A stretch of DNA of 64,000 nt from Ailurus styani (GCA_002007465.1 LNAC01000039.1:2151217-2215216), one strand, 5' to 3'; shown: positions 22,279-33,900, counted from the first letter of the stretch. Notes: generated from the letters alone by a model not told the origin. Translations and numbers: made by a program.

Positions 22279-23072
22279 NNNNNNNNNNNNNNNNNNNNNN
22301 NNNNNNNNNNNNNNNNNNNNNNNNNNNNNNNNNNNNNNNNNNNNNNNNNNNNNNNNNNNNNNNNNNNNNNNNNNNNNNNNNNNNNNNNNNNNNNNNNNNN
22401 NNNNNNNNNNNNNNNNNNNNNNNNNNNNNNNNNNNNNNNNNNNNNNNNNNNNNNNNNNNNNNNNNNNNNNNNNNNNNNNNNNNNNNNNNNNNNNNNNNNN
22501 NNNNNNNNNNNNNNNNNNNNNNNNNNNNNNNNNNNNNNNNNNNNNNNNNNNNNNNNNNNNNNNNNNNNNNNNNNNNNNNNNNNNNNNNNNNNNNNNNNNN
22601 NNNNNNNNNNNNNNNNNNNNNNNNNNNNNNNNNNNNNNNNNNNNNNNNNNNNNNNNNNNNNNNNNNNNNNNNNNNNNNNNNNNNNNNNNNNNNNNNNNNN
22701 NNNNNNNNNNNNNNNNNNNNNNNNNNNNNNNNNNNNNNNNNNNNNNNNNNNNNNNNNNNNNNNNNNNNNNNNNNNNNNNNNNNNNNNNNNNNNNNNNNNN
22801 NNNNNNNNNNNNNNNNNNNNNNNNNNNNNNNNNNNNNNNNNNNNNNNNNNNNNNNNNNNNNNNNNNNNNNNNNNNNNNNNNNNNNNNNNNNNNNNNNNNN
22901 NNNNNNNNNNNNNNNNNNNNNNNNNNNNNNNNNNNNNNNNNNNNNNNNNNNNNNNNNNNNNNNNNNNNNNNNNNNNNNNNNNNNNNNNNNNNNNNNNNNN
23001 NNNNNNNNNNNNNNNNNNNNNNNNNNNNNNNNNNNNNNNNNNNNNNNNNNNNNNNNNNNNNNNNNNNNNNNN
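22279..23072. other. Assembly gap
   Basis: 794 N. Open frames crossing it are meaningless. The right flank is C-rich. Confidence 0.98.
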
Positions 23073-24425
23073 CCACCCCCACCCACTCCCTGCCCCCACC
23101 ACTTCTGCCCAGACCCAAGCACAGTGAGGCTGACTGCATGGGGGCTCTGCCAGGAAGGCCATCCGGCGGGAATGTCTGGGAAAACTTTCAGTTGATTCTG
23201 GTCCCATGGCCAACACCCTTGGCTGGAGAGCGTGCTGGCCAAGTGCACCCGTATGACAGAGGGACTGCCTTCTCAAAGGATCACAGCGCTCCCCACCCCA
23301 CTCCACCCCCTGCAGCAGGATGCTTGTCAAAGAAAGAACAACATTCATAAATGTTTAAGGGCTTTTGACAAAGGTCTGCCTTGGCCATGTACAAGAGGAA
23401 GTTTACATTTACACAGAAAAGCCATAGAGAAGGGTGACAAAAGCGTCCAGTTCACTGAAGGGTGTTGGAGAGACGCTCCTTGTGCAACCAAAAACCGAGA
23501 GCTCATCTTTTTCTTCATCTTCCCCTTTCTTTTTGCTAATGTTTGTTTATATATTACTTACCACATGCCATGCACCGTCCTAAGTAAGTACTTTACATAT
23601 ATTAACTCATTTAATTTTCAGCATCCTTTAAGATAGGTATAATTTTATTCCCATTTTACAGTTAAGGAAACTGAGGCTTGAGGTCAAATGACAGGGCCAA
23701 AGTCACACTTAGTCACACTAAGTAGTAGAACCAAGATTTGAATCCAAGATATCTGGCTTCAGAATCCATCCTCATAAGCATTCTAGAGAACTCTGTTGTT
23801 TTCTGTTCATCCATTCATTCTTTTGTCTCAAGGAAGATTAGTGACAAGAATGGAATACTTGTGTGGCCAGCATACACAATCCCCTAGCTGAGAAACAGCC
23901 TCAAGATATCTGTTGCTGGGTAAAAATGGAACTGAGGTAAAATGAACTGGAACCAGAAGGTTTCAATGGATCCTGACAACCAGCTTCATGCCCCCAGCTC
24001 CTCTCACTCACTGGACAAGAAGATTTGGGTTGACCAGCCAGCCAGTGCTGAACACATGGCCAATTTTTTAAGTGGGTTCTTACCTGAATTTCTTTCTAAT
24101 AAGCATTTATCCTGCCCTGCTTGGTGCAAAACACTATGCTAGATATTTGATGGTAAAGGTAGGAAAAGAGAACCAAAACATGGTTATCATCCTCTTGGAG
24201 TTCACATATGGGAAGGGGCAGAAAGGTAAATAGCCAGATAGCATATCATTATTTATCTTAATTAGTGACATTAGTCTGCTAGATGAGATTGGTGAGTGCC
24301 TTCCCACTTTCACCATGGCCTTGATGGAGACACGGAAAACAGCTCTTACTTATTCATGTCAGGTGCCCCAGTGAGTACACTGCACAGTTAAAATTTTTTT
24401 TAATATACACCAAAATTTTTTAAAA
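23073..24425. other. Intergenic DNA with an antisense MIR
   Basis: A MIR in reverse orientation lies at about 23540-23785 ('cccattttacagttaaggaa', 'actgaggcttgaggtcaaat'). The rest is unique. Confidence 0.6.
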
Positions 24426-24622
24426 TTTTTTAAAGATTTTATTTATTTATTTGACACAAAGAGAGAGAGATCACAAGTAGACAGAGAGGCAGCCAGAGAG
24501 AGAGGAGGAAGCAGGCTCCCCACCAAGCAGGCAGCCCAACACGGGGCTCGATCCCAGGACCCTGAGATCATGACCTGAGCCGAAGGCAGAGGCTTTAACC
24601 CACTGAGCCACCCAGGCACCCC
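24426..24622 (-). repeat. CAN-SINE, mustelid-type
   Basis: Antisense copy, first of a run of SINEs extending to 25480. Confidence 0.92.
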
Positions 24623-24626
24623 CCAA

Positions 24627-24824
24627 TTTTTTTTTTTTTTTAGATTTTATTTATTTATTTGAGAGAGAGAGAGAAAAAGAGAGAGCACAAGAGAGGGGAG
24701 GGTCAGAGGGAGAAGCAGACTCCCACTGTGTGTGGGAACCTGATGTGGAACTCCATCCTGGGACTCCGGGATCACGACCTGAGCTGAAGGCAGTCACTTA
24801 ACCAATTGAGCCACCCAGGTGCCC
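24627..24824 (-). repeat. CAN-SINE, older
   Basis: Antisense copy with 'gagagagagagagaaaaaga' in the body, ending 'gagccacccaggtgccc'. 'acaccaa' flanks suggest that it and the previous element share a layered insertion site. Confidence 0.88.
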
Positions 24825-24832
24825 TACACCAA

Positions 24833-25256
24833 TTTTTTTTTTAAGATTTTATTTATTTATGGGGTGTTTGGGTGGCCTGGTCAGTTAAGCATCCGACTCT
24901 TGATTTCAGCTGACATCATGATCTCAGGGTTGTGAGATCAAGCCCTGTGTTGGGCTCCATGCTCATCAGGGAGTCTGCTTGGGATTCTCTCCCTCTCCCT
25001 ATGCCCCTTCCCCTGCTTGTGCTCTCTCTCTCTCTCTCAAATAAATGAATCCTTATTTATTTGAGAGAGTGTGTATGTGAGCATGAGCAGGGAGAGGGGT
25101 GAGGGAGTGGGAGGCACAGAGGGGCAGGGAGAGGAACAGCAGACTCCTTGTTGAGCAAGGAGCCAAGTGCAGGCCTCAATCTCACAACCCTGAGATCATG
25201 ACCTCTGCCGAAACCAAGAGCTGGACACCCAACTGACTGAGCCACTCAGGTGCCCC
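24833..25256 (-). repeat. CAN-SINE split by a sense SINE
   Basis: Antisense host from a T-run to 24859, resuming at 25053 and ending 'gagccactcaggtgcccc'. 'cacagttaaa' is found both left of the cluster (24381) and right of it (25255), so this host may have been the first insertion. Confidence 0.85.
24860..25052 (+). repeat. CAN-SINE nested in an antisense SINE
   Basis: Sense copy of an older type ('gactcttgatttcagctga') ending in an AAAT tail. 'ttatttattt' is present at both borders. Confidence 0.85.
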
Positions 25257-25277
25257 ACAGTTAAATTTGAATACACA

Positions 25278-25480
25278 GGGGCGCCTGGGTGACTCAGTGG
25301 GTTAAAGCCACTGCCTTCGGCTCAGGTCATGATCCCAGGGTCCTGGGATCGAGGCCCGCATCGGGCTCTCTGCTCGGCAGGGAGCCTGCTTCCTCCTCAC
25401 TCTCTGCCTGCCTCTCTGCCTACTTGTGATCTGATCTCTCTCTCTCTCTGTGTCAAATAAATAAATAAAATCTTTAAAAA
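25278..25480 (+). repeat. CAN-SINE, mustelid-type
   Basis: Sense copy with 'aatttgaatacaca' before and 'aattttgaatacacaca' after. Confidence 0.94.
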
Positions 25481-25648
25481 AAATTTTGAATACACACATC
25501 CCATGCAATATTTGGACATACTTACACTAAAAAAGCNTGTGATCTGATCTCTCTCTCTCTCTGTGTCAAATAAATAAATAAAATCTTTAAAAAAAAATTT
25601 GAATACACACATCCCATGCAATATTTGGACATACTTACACTAAAAAAG
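25427..25648 (+). repeat. Tandem duplication across a single N (probable assembly artefact)
   Basis: The segment from 'tgtgatctgatctctctctc' through 'cttacactaaaaaag' occurs before and after the lone N at 25537, differing by about one A in the poly-A. This is the same pattern as at 6380 and 56621. Confidence 0.85.
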
Positions 25649-26114
25649 TATTGGTTGTTCATCCGAAATTGAAACTTAATTGGGTTTTCTGTATTTTTAT
25701 TTGCTAAATATTGCAGCCTTGTACAGATTATCTTTAATCCTCATGATAATTGTTAGAGGTTGGCACTATTATCATTTACCCTTACATATCCAGAAACTGA
25801 GACACAATCAGGTCAGGTAATTGTCCAAACTCACACATCTGTTACCATATACTTAGAAACCAAGTTCTCAGGCCACTTTGTTTCCACCAATGGCCAATTT
25901 TGTGCCTGTTATGTTGACAACTACCATCATCTGTTTCACTGGATCCCATTTTCTCATCTTGTTCTCAGATTATCAGAATATACCCCATTCACTGACCAAC
26001 AAGCAAAGCTCTGGCTCCTGATTTTCAGGGTTAAAAAATGAGACTCAAGTGGTATGTTAAGGGAAGATAGGGATAGCATTTCCTCATTAGGGAAAAAATA
26101 AGACCCACAATTCC
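25649..26114. other. Intergenic DNA with a possible MIR
   Basis: 'tatccagaaactgagacaca' at about 25787 and its surroundings suggest an antisense MIR. Otherwise unique. Confidence 0.45.
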
Positions 26115-26297
26115 TTTTTTTTTCTTTTTAGATTTTATTTAACTGAGAGAGCATGAGTGGTGGGAAGGGCACAGGGAGAGGGACAAGCAGACTCCCCACT
26201 GAGTGTGGAGCCCAATGCAGGGCCAGATCCCAGGACCCTCAGATCATGACCTGAGCTGAAGTCAGGTGCTCAACCAACTGAGCCACCTAGGCGCCCC
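26115..26297 (-). repeat. CAN-SINE, older
   Basis: Antisense copy from a T-run to 'gagccacctaggcgcccc'. Confidence 0.9.
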
Positions 26298-26962
26298 TAG
26301 ATCCATAATTTCTATGGTGGTGTGGCTTATTGCAACATACAAGGGAATGAAGACCAGATTCTGGAACCACGTGATGCCAAAGGAGGAGAGTCCTAAAGCT
26401 CAACAACAAACCTGTTCTAGGGGGACAGATGGCACTAACAGCATTACAAGTTTACACTCTGGAACATCTGAGTTTGAGATTCTTTAACAGCAATAGCCTT
26501 GTTTCTTTGTATGACAATTAAAGATGCCTGACAGTGAGTGAGTGAGTGAATTTAGTTTGGTTCTTTGTGATACTGATCCTTTCAGCTCAACTCCCCTTAT
26601 CATTCATTTTCCCTCAGATGTTAAAAAGAAAACAAAGCCCATCTAATAGTGTGCCAAAGCACTGGAAACACCACTGATCTTCCCCTCTAGACTCAGAGAA
26701 GGCTTCCCCTGCCCTGCCCCCATCAAACCTGAATGGCTTCTCAAAACTTCAACATTAAGTAGGAGCAGTGAATTTTGAGGTTACTAACATATGACGCAAC
26801 TACTTACGGTGGCTTTTATTTCTTCCAATTTTTTTCCCCTTAGCAGAAAAAAGGAGTTTTTATGACCATGCCATAAGATCTGCTTCTGTTCAAGTTCTAA
26901 TTACATAGGATTGAGCCATATGAAATTGCTATCTTTGTAAGTTAAAAATGATCAAATATCAG
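26298..26962. other. Intergenic DNA, nothing recognised
   Basis: Unique sequence, no gene seen. Confidence 0.5.
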
Positions 26963-27197
26963 GGGCACCTGGGTGGCTCAGTCGTTAAGTGTCTGCCTTC
27001 AGCTCAGGTCATGATCCCAGTGTCCTGGGATCGAGCCCTGCATTGGGCTCCCTGCACTGGGCTCCCTGCACTGGGCTCACTGCTCGGCAGGAAGCCTGCT
27101 TCTCCCTCTCCCACACTGCCGCCCCCACCCCACCACCCACTTGTGTTCCCTCTCGCTGTGTCTCTCTCTGTCAAACAAAATCTTAAAAAAAAAAAAA
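26963..27197 (+). repeat. CAN-SINE with internal triplication
   Basis: Sense copy flanked by 'atcaaatatcag' (26951-26962) and 'atcaagtatcag' (27198-27209). Inside, the segment 'tgggctccctgcac' is repeated about three times at 27043-27080, making the copy longer than usual. Confidence 0.94.
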
Positions 27198-27249
27198 ATC
27201 AAGTATCAGCAATCTCATATGGTTCAACCTAGTATAAATATGCAGATAA

Positions 27250-27690
27250 TATCTGCCACTTACAACATGGATGAACCTGGAGGACATTATACTAAATGAA
27301 ATAAGCCAGACACAGAAGGAACAAAAGGGCATGATCTCACTTATATTTGGAATCTAAAAGAGTCAAATGCACAGAAGCAGAGAATATAACAGTAGTTACC
27401 AGGAGCAAAAAAGTGGAGAAATGGGGAGATACTGGGAACAAATCTGCAGTTATGTACAATGAGTAAGTCTAGAAAGCTAATGTACAGCATGATGACTACA
27501 GTTAAAGATGCTGGAAATTTACTGCAAGAGTAGATTTCAGGAGCTATCATCACACACACAGAAATAGTAACCATGTGAGGAGATGATATGTTAATTAGCA
27601 TAACCGTAGCTAGCATCCATTTCACTGTATATTACATCTTTGTGTTGTACACTTTGTTGTACACTTTAAATACAATTTTTATTTAAAAAT
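27250..27690 (+). repeat. L1 3' end (L1MA-like)
   Basis: 'aacatggatgaacctggagg', 'acattatactaaatgaaata' and the ending 'tgttgtacactttaaataca' are typical of an L1 3' end in sense. Confidence 0.8.
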
Positions 27691-27700
27691 AAAAATTTTA

Positions 27701-27890
27701 GGGGTGCTTGGGTGGCTCAGTGGGTTAAAGCCTCTGCCTTCAGCTCAGGTCATGATCTCAGGGTCCTGGGATTGAGCCCTGCATCGGGCTCTCTGCTCAG
27801 CAGGGAGCCTGCTTCCTCCTCTCTCTCTGCCTGCCTCTCTGCCTACTTGTGATCTCTGTGTCAAATAAACAAATAAAATCTAAAAAAAAT
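27701..27890 (+). repeat. CAN-SINE, mustelid-type
   Basis: Sense copy, head 'gggtgcttgggtggctcag', body with 'gcctacttgtgatctctg'. Confidence 0.92.
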
Positions 27891-28719
27891 AAAATGAAAT
27901 AAAATTTAAAAAATACATGAGATATTTTAAGATTAAAAAATACACATGATATATAAATAAATACAGTCCTCCTTCATTCCTTAATTGGTTATTTCAACAA
28001 TGGTCATTTTAACAATAACAAAAGTTTCTCTAAAGGTTCCTAGTTACCTCTACAAATGCACACAATATAGATCTTAGTAAATTGTGGGATACCAGAGAAT
28101 AAATAGTGGCAAGGAAGTGTTCATGGAAAATTAGAACAAATTATAGATTCAGAGTCTGAACATAATTGCACAAAACATGAAAAGCTGCCCCTGAGGTTAT
28201 TCCAAACACATGGTTCAAAGAACTGAGGATATCCCTGGCCAAAGACCTTTTCCTTTTCATTTTACTAGTAAGCTGTAATTTTTGGTTTGTCCTTCAGGCG
28301 AGTGTAGAGAACACATAAAAAAATAAAAAGCACATTTATTTAAAAAACTGTCATGTCCCCCAATATAACTATTGGTTCTTAAATATATTTGGGGGGGCTG
28401 AGAGTATTTCTCATTGTTTCATGTTTTGGATCACTTGCTTCCTTGCACGTTACTGACATTGTCGTCACTATTGACTCTAAAATCCTTCTAACAGGGAACA
28501 TTATTAGGTTTGTGCAACTTTGAGGGAATGAGTCATAACTAAAATATGCAATAGATTTACTTTGTTATGGGTAGAAGGAAAGCCAGCACTATCTGCTACA
28601 GGACTTTTGTATCCTAAGGTGATTACCATAGGAATCTATATTTAGTAAGTGTTCAACAAATTTAGTTTATTTGCCATAAATCAATCCAGACCAGCAATCC
28701 CAACTGTGGTCCAAAGAAT
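27891..28719. other. A+T-rich intergenic DNA
   Basis: No gene or confident repeat call. Confidence 0.5.
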
Positions 28720-29003
28720 GTTACTAAAAATATTTACAGGATACAGTTAAACTAGTCCTTAGAGGAAAACATATACCTTTAAATGCTTGTATGAGAAAGT
28801 AAGAGAGGCTAAAAGTTGTTGAGCTAAGCATCTAGCTAAAGAAATTAGAAAGAACACAACAAAATAAACTGAAAGACAGTGAAAGGAAGGAAATGATAAA
28901 GAAAAAAATAAATCCATTAACTAGAAAACACATATATCATCAAAGGGATTTATTAAAAGCCAAAAATTGGGTATTTAAAAACACTATTAAAGTTGATAAC
29001 CTC

Positions 29004-29173
29004 GGATCGCCTGGGTGGCTCAGTTGGTTAAGTGACTGCCTTCGGCTCAGGTCATGATCCCGGAGTCCCAGGATCAAGTCCTTCATTGGGCTCCCAGCTC
29101 CATTGGGAGTCTTCTTCTCCCTCTGACCTCTCTCTCTCAAATAAATAAATAAATAAAATCCTTAAAAAAAAAC
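29004..29173 (+). repeat. CAN-SINE in L1
   Basis: Sense copy; 'tgataacctc' on both sides (28994-29003 and 29175-29184). Confidence 0.93.
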
Positions 29174-29381
29174 CTGATAACCTCTGGAAAGACGGATTAA
29201 GGAAAAGAAAAAAAATAGAAATAAATACACTAACATTTTAAGAGATAAAATATTATAAACAATTTTAAGCTATTTAATTGAGAAACACGTAATGAAATAA
29301 CTCATCAAAAATTTAACTTAAAACTAATTGAAGAAGAAGTAGAAAGTTTGGGCAGTCCTGTTTTAAAAAAAATAATTTAGG

Positions 29382-29572
29382 GGTGCCTGGTTGGCTCAGT
29401 TAGTTGAATGTCTGACTCTCACTTTCCGCTCCAGTCATGATCTTAGAATCCAGGGATCAAGCCCCACGTTAGGCTCTATGCTCAGCAGCGAGTCTGCTTA
29501 AGGACTCTCTCTTGTCTGCCCCTCCCACCCACCCCCACATGCTCCCTCTCTCTAAAATAAATATATCTTAAA
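29382..29572 (+). repeat. CAN-SINE in L1
   Basis: Sense copy of an older type; 'aaataattta' on both sides. Confidence 0.92.
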
Positions 29573-29916
29573 AAAAATAAATAATTTAATCTGTAGATTA
29601 AAAAATCTTCACATACACAAACCAAGACATGCAGATATAATCTTTCAAGCTTTAAAGAGTTAAGGTTATTCTAATCTTACACAAATTCTTCCAGATATAG
29701 AGGCAACATTCCCTTAACCATTCAATGAGGCTGATATAATTGAAATTCTACAGCTATACAAGGACAGTATCAGAAAGGAAAATTGAGACCAATCTTGCCT
29801 ATAAACATAGATTTAAAAAAATCTTAAGCAAAATGTTAGCAAAAAAATTCATAAGAGTGACAGAGTGGACCAAAAAACACAACGTCACTATGTAGTCTGC
29901 AAGAATCCCACTTTAT

Positions 29917-30018
29917 GGTGCATCTGGGTAGCTCAGTTGCTTAAGTGTCCCAACTCTTGATTTTAGCTCAGGTCATGATCTCAAGGTCATGAGATCAAGC
30001 CCCATGTTGGGCTCCAGG
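29917..30018 (+). repeat. CAN-SINE, 3' truncated
   Basis: Only the tRNA-like head ('ggtgcatctgggtagctcag' to 'gttgggctcc') is present; it stops where an LTR-like piece begins. Confidence 0.85.
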
Positions 30019-30240
30019 TTTTACAGGATTTTTTCTTCTGTAGCTCCCACTATTCTTGGTCATGCCACTTTGAAGAATGAAGAGGTAAACCAGACAGAGA
30101 ATGGTGGGCAGCAAAGAAAAGTTTATTGAGCAATAGTAAAGTTCATTGAGTGACAGACTACAAAACTCCCAAAGAGGGAGGGGACCTGAGAGGGTTGCCA
30201 CTCTTATTTCTAAAAATAGGGATTTTTAAATCTGATTAAA
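30019..30240 (-). mobile_element. LTR fragment, ERV1-like, antisense
   Basis: On the minus strand it reads 'cactcaatgaactttactat', 'tgctcaataaacttttcttt' and 'ctgcccaccattctctgtct', the R/U5 style of a retroviral LTR with its polyadenylation signal. Only part of an LTR is present and there is no internal region. Confidence 0.5.
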
Positions 30241-30248
30241 CCTCCATG

Positions 30249-30349
30249 AACACCTGACTGGCTCAGTTGGGGGTGCATACGATTCTTGATCTCAGGGTTG
30301 TAAATATGAACCCCACACTGGGTGTAGAGATTATTTAAAACATAAAATC
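30249..30349 (+). repeat. Short CAN-SINE
   Basis: Sense short form, 'gaacacctgactggctcag' to 'cactgggtgtagagatta'. Confidence 0.85.
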
Positions 30350-30350
30350 T

Positions 30351-30550
30351 TGGGACACCTGGGTGGCTCAGTTGGTTAAGCATCTGCCTTCATCTCAGGT
30401 CATGATCCCAGGGTCCTCGGATCGAGTCCTGCACTGGGCTCCTTGCTGGGCAGGGAGCCTGCTTCTCCCTCTACCTCTGCCTGCCACTTTGCCTGCTTGT
30501 GCGCGCTCTCTCTGACAAATAAATAAACAAAATCTTTAAAAAAAATAATA
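30351..30550 (+). repeat. CAN-SINE
   Basis: Sense copy directly after the previous short one, head 'gggacacctgggtggctcag'. Confidence 0.92.
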
Positions 30551-30562
30551 AATAAAATATTT

Positions 30563-30755
30563 AGGGGCACCTGGGTGGCTCAGTTGGTTGAGGGTCCGCA
30601 ACTCTTGATTTCAGCTCAGGTCATAACCTCAGGGCCCTGAGATCGAGCCCCTTCTTGGGCTCTGCTCTAAGCACAGATCTGCTTCTCTCCTTCTCCCTCT
30701 GCTCCTCCCCCTGCTCACACATGCGCTCTTTCTTAAATAAATAAATCTTTAAAAA
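30563..30755 (+). repeat. CAN-SINE, older
   Basis: Sense copy, head 'ggggcacctgggtggctcag', third in a row in the same direction. Confidence 0.92.
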
Positions 30756-30959
30756 TAAAGAAAATCATTAAACAAAACTGGATAAAGCATGAAGAAACAA
30801 AAATTGCTAGGCGAGCAAGTGAAAAGATGTTTAACTTCATGAGTAATCAGGCGCAGGTCAGGTGTGTGATGTCTGCAGTGAGTTCTTAGAGTTCTGGTGG
30901 TACTTGGTTTACCTTCACCAGGAAGGCAGGTGAATAGAAAAGGCAACTACACAGAAAAG

Positions 30960-31450
30960 TGGGCAAGGGTATAAATTGGCAAATTAAAGAAGAGAAACTC
31001 TGACCAAGGACTACACAGAAAGATACTCAATCTCACTACCAATCAGGGAAACTTTACAAGTCAAAACAAGGTGCCATTTTCCATCCATACGAGTGACAAT
31101 ATTTAAAAATCTGATGACATGAACAATTGAGAATGGGAGGAAATATGGCCTTCCTGAGCTTATACAAATGTAGATTTGTAATATAAATGTAAATTAGGCC
31201 ATTTTTAGTAAGATCGAGGAAAAACATACTTAGGCTAGGCCCCAGGAGACTCCTACTCTAAGTAAAAACCCCAGAGAGCCTTTCAAACACAGTGATACCC
31301 CCATGAGTACACATCACTGCAGTGTTCGACAAAACCTACTGTTCTTTGGGAGGGAAATAAATAAACTGGTAATAATTTATATATGAATTGCACGAAGAAG
31401 CCCAAATGAATGAATAAACACAGAATAAATCTCAAAAATAAAGTGAAGTG
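30960..31450 (+). repeat. L1 ORF2 end and 3' UTR (old)
   Basis: 'gatactcaatctcactacca' and 'caaaacaaggtgccattttc' are the late ORF2 region of L1. It may be the continuation of the L1 at 28720, separated by later insertions. Confidence 0.6.
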
Positions 31451-32038
31451 AAAAGGATATCACATTATATCTATTCAATTTTTAAAATTAGATAATCTCT
31501 CATATATCTCATTTAGGTGAGATAATTAGAACTTGTTACTTGTTCGTATTGTTTGTATGTGGGCAGGAATGCTCTGGAAGAGTAAGAAAGATTGATTGGT
31601 GATTAGCTAATCCTGAGGTTTGGGATAAGCAAGGGGAGACAGAGGAAAGGACATTCTTTCTCCAGGTAATTTTTCTCCACTTAAACGAAGAAATAAATAA
31701 ACAGCAAATAAGTTGTAAGAGAACATATAAGAAAATAAAATCCAGCCTGTAACAATCTTGACAGTATTGACAGTGAAGCTGCTCCTCCTGCGTTAAAAAA
31801 ATAACTTTAAATTTATCTACAGGCCCCAACCAAATGCACCATCTGATTTACTCATCTCCTTATGTAAGATTATTTGAGCTAAATTAAAATTCTCATCTTG
31901 TGCTCTGAAGTAGCATAGCCCTGTTGACTGAAATGGAAATTTGGTCCACTAGGTGGTCTGAATTTGTGAAAACTACAATCCCCAAAACACACAAAAGCAG
32001 GAGCTCCTGCCCAGGGGAGAAAAGAATGGGATGTTTCT
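31451..32038. other. Intergenic DNA, nothing recognised
   Basis: Unique sequence with no gene seen. Confidence 0.5.
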
Positions 32039-32080
32039 TTCTTTTCTTTTTCTTTTTCTTTTTCTTTTTCTTTCTTTCTT

Positions 32081-32164
<84 letters not shown>

Positions 32165-32260
32165 TCCTTCAGTAGGCTCCTCACCCAATATGGGGCTTGA
32201 ACTCACGATCCTGAGATCAAGAGTCACACACCCCCCCCAACTGAGCCAGCCAGGCATCCA
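32039..32260 (-). repeat. Short CAN-SINE with expanded pyrimidine tail
   Basis: Antisense short SINE whose poly-A tail (T-rich here) has become about 130 bases of TTTTTC, TTTC, TC and again TTTC repeats (32036-32168). 'agaatggggtgtttct' (32261-32276) and its near copy at 32023 mark the target-site duplication. Confidence 0.93.
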
Positions 32261-32276
32261 AGAATGGGGTGTTTCT

Positions 32277-33199
32277 ATGAAAAAAAATACAAATCACAAA
32301 TGCATCCCCCAAACCCCCACATACTACTGGTTAATCTCACAGCAGTTTTTAATATTAATTAGCATTTTAAGTTAAAAACTAACTTGATTCATCTAATGAA
32401 ATGTCTCTTTTTTTAAAGGCCAAAGACCAAGCTGGGTCTATGTAACCCATTATCACCGTATTCTTTTATCTCCTCCTGTATTCACACATGATCATACAGT
32501 GATTTTGCCAGTTTAAAATAATACTAATAAACTCCTATTACTGACAGATTTAACAATTTATCTGTAACTTTCTACAAATGACTTAAACTATTAAATGCAA
32601 CTGTATATCAACCCAAAATGTCAACAGTATAAACGGAGTTGACAGTTGTATGAAATTGTATCATTTCAACATTTGAAACAATTTGTAACTACTCTTTCTT
32701 ATTGTTCAAATGCAACCAAATAGCCACTGTGTGATGCAACGAGGAAACAGTGGAAAATAAAGTGTAGGAAACTTAGAGCTGGTGAGGACGGGAAAGAGAA
32801 GGGAGAATGCTCTGATAACAAGGGAGGGGGGGGAATCTCTATTTTTAATTTAACAGAGCATGTATTCCCATAAAGATTAATGTGGATATGTATAAAACAG
32901 GTTGTTCCTTCGAAGTTCTTTGTCTGGCTTCTGGTTCATCTTTTTACGTCGCCAAAGAGCTGTTTCCACAAGGTCCATGGCTAAGCAGTCTTTTCAGACT
33001 TTATTTGGCCATCTAATCAGCTACTGCATAACAATTATGACCCAGTTACCTTTTAATCACTTTGTTCTTGAAAAGATGTTGTGAACTTACCTTATTTTAT
33101 TAGTAAGTTCTGGCAGGTATGCACATTTTTCTGGAGACAACGTTATAACTCTCAAAGATGTTCAGAAGGGTTTGTGACCCCAGAAAATCCAAGGACACT
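32277..33199. other. Intergenic DNA upstream of the MTRES1 island
   Basis: A+T-rich unique sequence. The plus-strand open frame reaching into the island (33081-33491) has no coding character I recognise. Confidence 0.5.
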
Positions 33200-33900
33200 C
33201 CCATCAGCCACGTGGAAACCTGCGGCGCCGGCTTCCGGGCTCCACTCTGCCGGGGCCTGTCCTCCGCGCAGTCCTCCGAAACGCGATCTCCAGCAGGGGT
33301 CGCTGCGCCGCCGCCGCCGCGCCCGTGAGCCCCGTCCGACCCGCTCTCGCCGCGGCCGCGCTGACGGAAGGGGCGGGGCAGGGTGGGGCGGGGCCTGGCG
33401 GCTCGGGTCCGCCAGGCCCCGGGGAGGGACGAAGAGAGGGAGGAGCGGTCCCGACGTGGTAGTGACTGCGCCCCTGTCGGGCGTGTTGTGACCCCGGCTT
33501 GAGCCCACTGTGTGGCTTCCCGGCGAGCACTTGTGAAGTAGGGCGCGACGAGCGCCCCTGCCGTGCCTGCGCTCCTGTCAGGACTCCGCGTGAATCTCCC
33601 GCGTCTTGCCCCGGCCCGGCCAACCTCTGGACGCCCTGTGGACCCGGGGGCTGCAGGGGCCGTGGGGAGCCGGTGCGCCGTGGCAGTCCGCCCTTGGGCC
33701 CTGCCCCTACTACTGGCTCCAAACGCAGACCCGGAGCTCGAGGACGCAGGTGTCCAGTTTCCTTTGACCTTGAAGACCCGGGAAGGTGCGCAGCCCGCGG
33801 GGGTGGGAAGTATGTCGGGGAAGCCGACCCTGATTCGGCGGTCAACCTGAAAGGTCTCCAGAAGGGACGATTTTCAGTTGCAGTAGACCGCAAAGCAGTT
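33200..33900 (+). promoter_or_regulatory. MTRES1: CpG island, probable MTRES1 promoter and first exon
   Basis: A sharply bounded GC- and CpG-rich stretch lies between A+T-rich flanks, about 8.6-9.3 kb upstream of the first MTRES1 coding exon. It includes 'ggggcggggcagggtggggc'-type GC boxes near 33370-33400. MTRES1 coding begins in an exon with a short 5' leader, so an upstream untranslated exon is required, and this is the only island between CD24 and that exon. I cannot fix the donor site from sequence alone. A divergent non-coding transcript from the same island is possible. Confidence 0.65.

Larger units (their letters stand above)
28720..29900 (+). repeat. L1 ORF2 fragment, interrupted by SINEs
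   Basis: The order 'ttagaggaaaacatatacct', a run of 'gaaattagaaagaacacaac', 'aaaagccaaaaattgggt', and 'acacaaattcttccagatat' matches an L1 ORF2 in sense. Stop codons break the frame. Two SINEs (29004, 29382) are inserted in it. Confidence 0.7.

Noticed and set aside
22129..23350. Long frames across 22279-23072
   Set aside because: Almost all residues come from N. They have no content.
25057..25648. CRISPR-like or satellite array from repeated segments
   Set aside because: The repeats are SINE copies plus a contig-overlap duplication at a lone N, with no spacers or regular period.
31879..32257. Lys/Glu/Arg-rich and Ser/Leu/Phe-rich frames
   Set aside because: These are translations of the SINE-tail pyrimidine tract.
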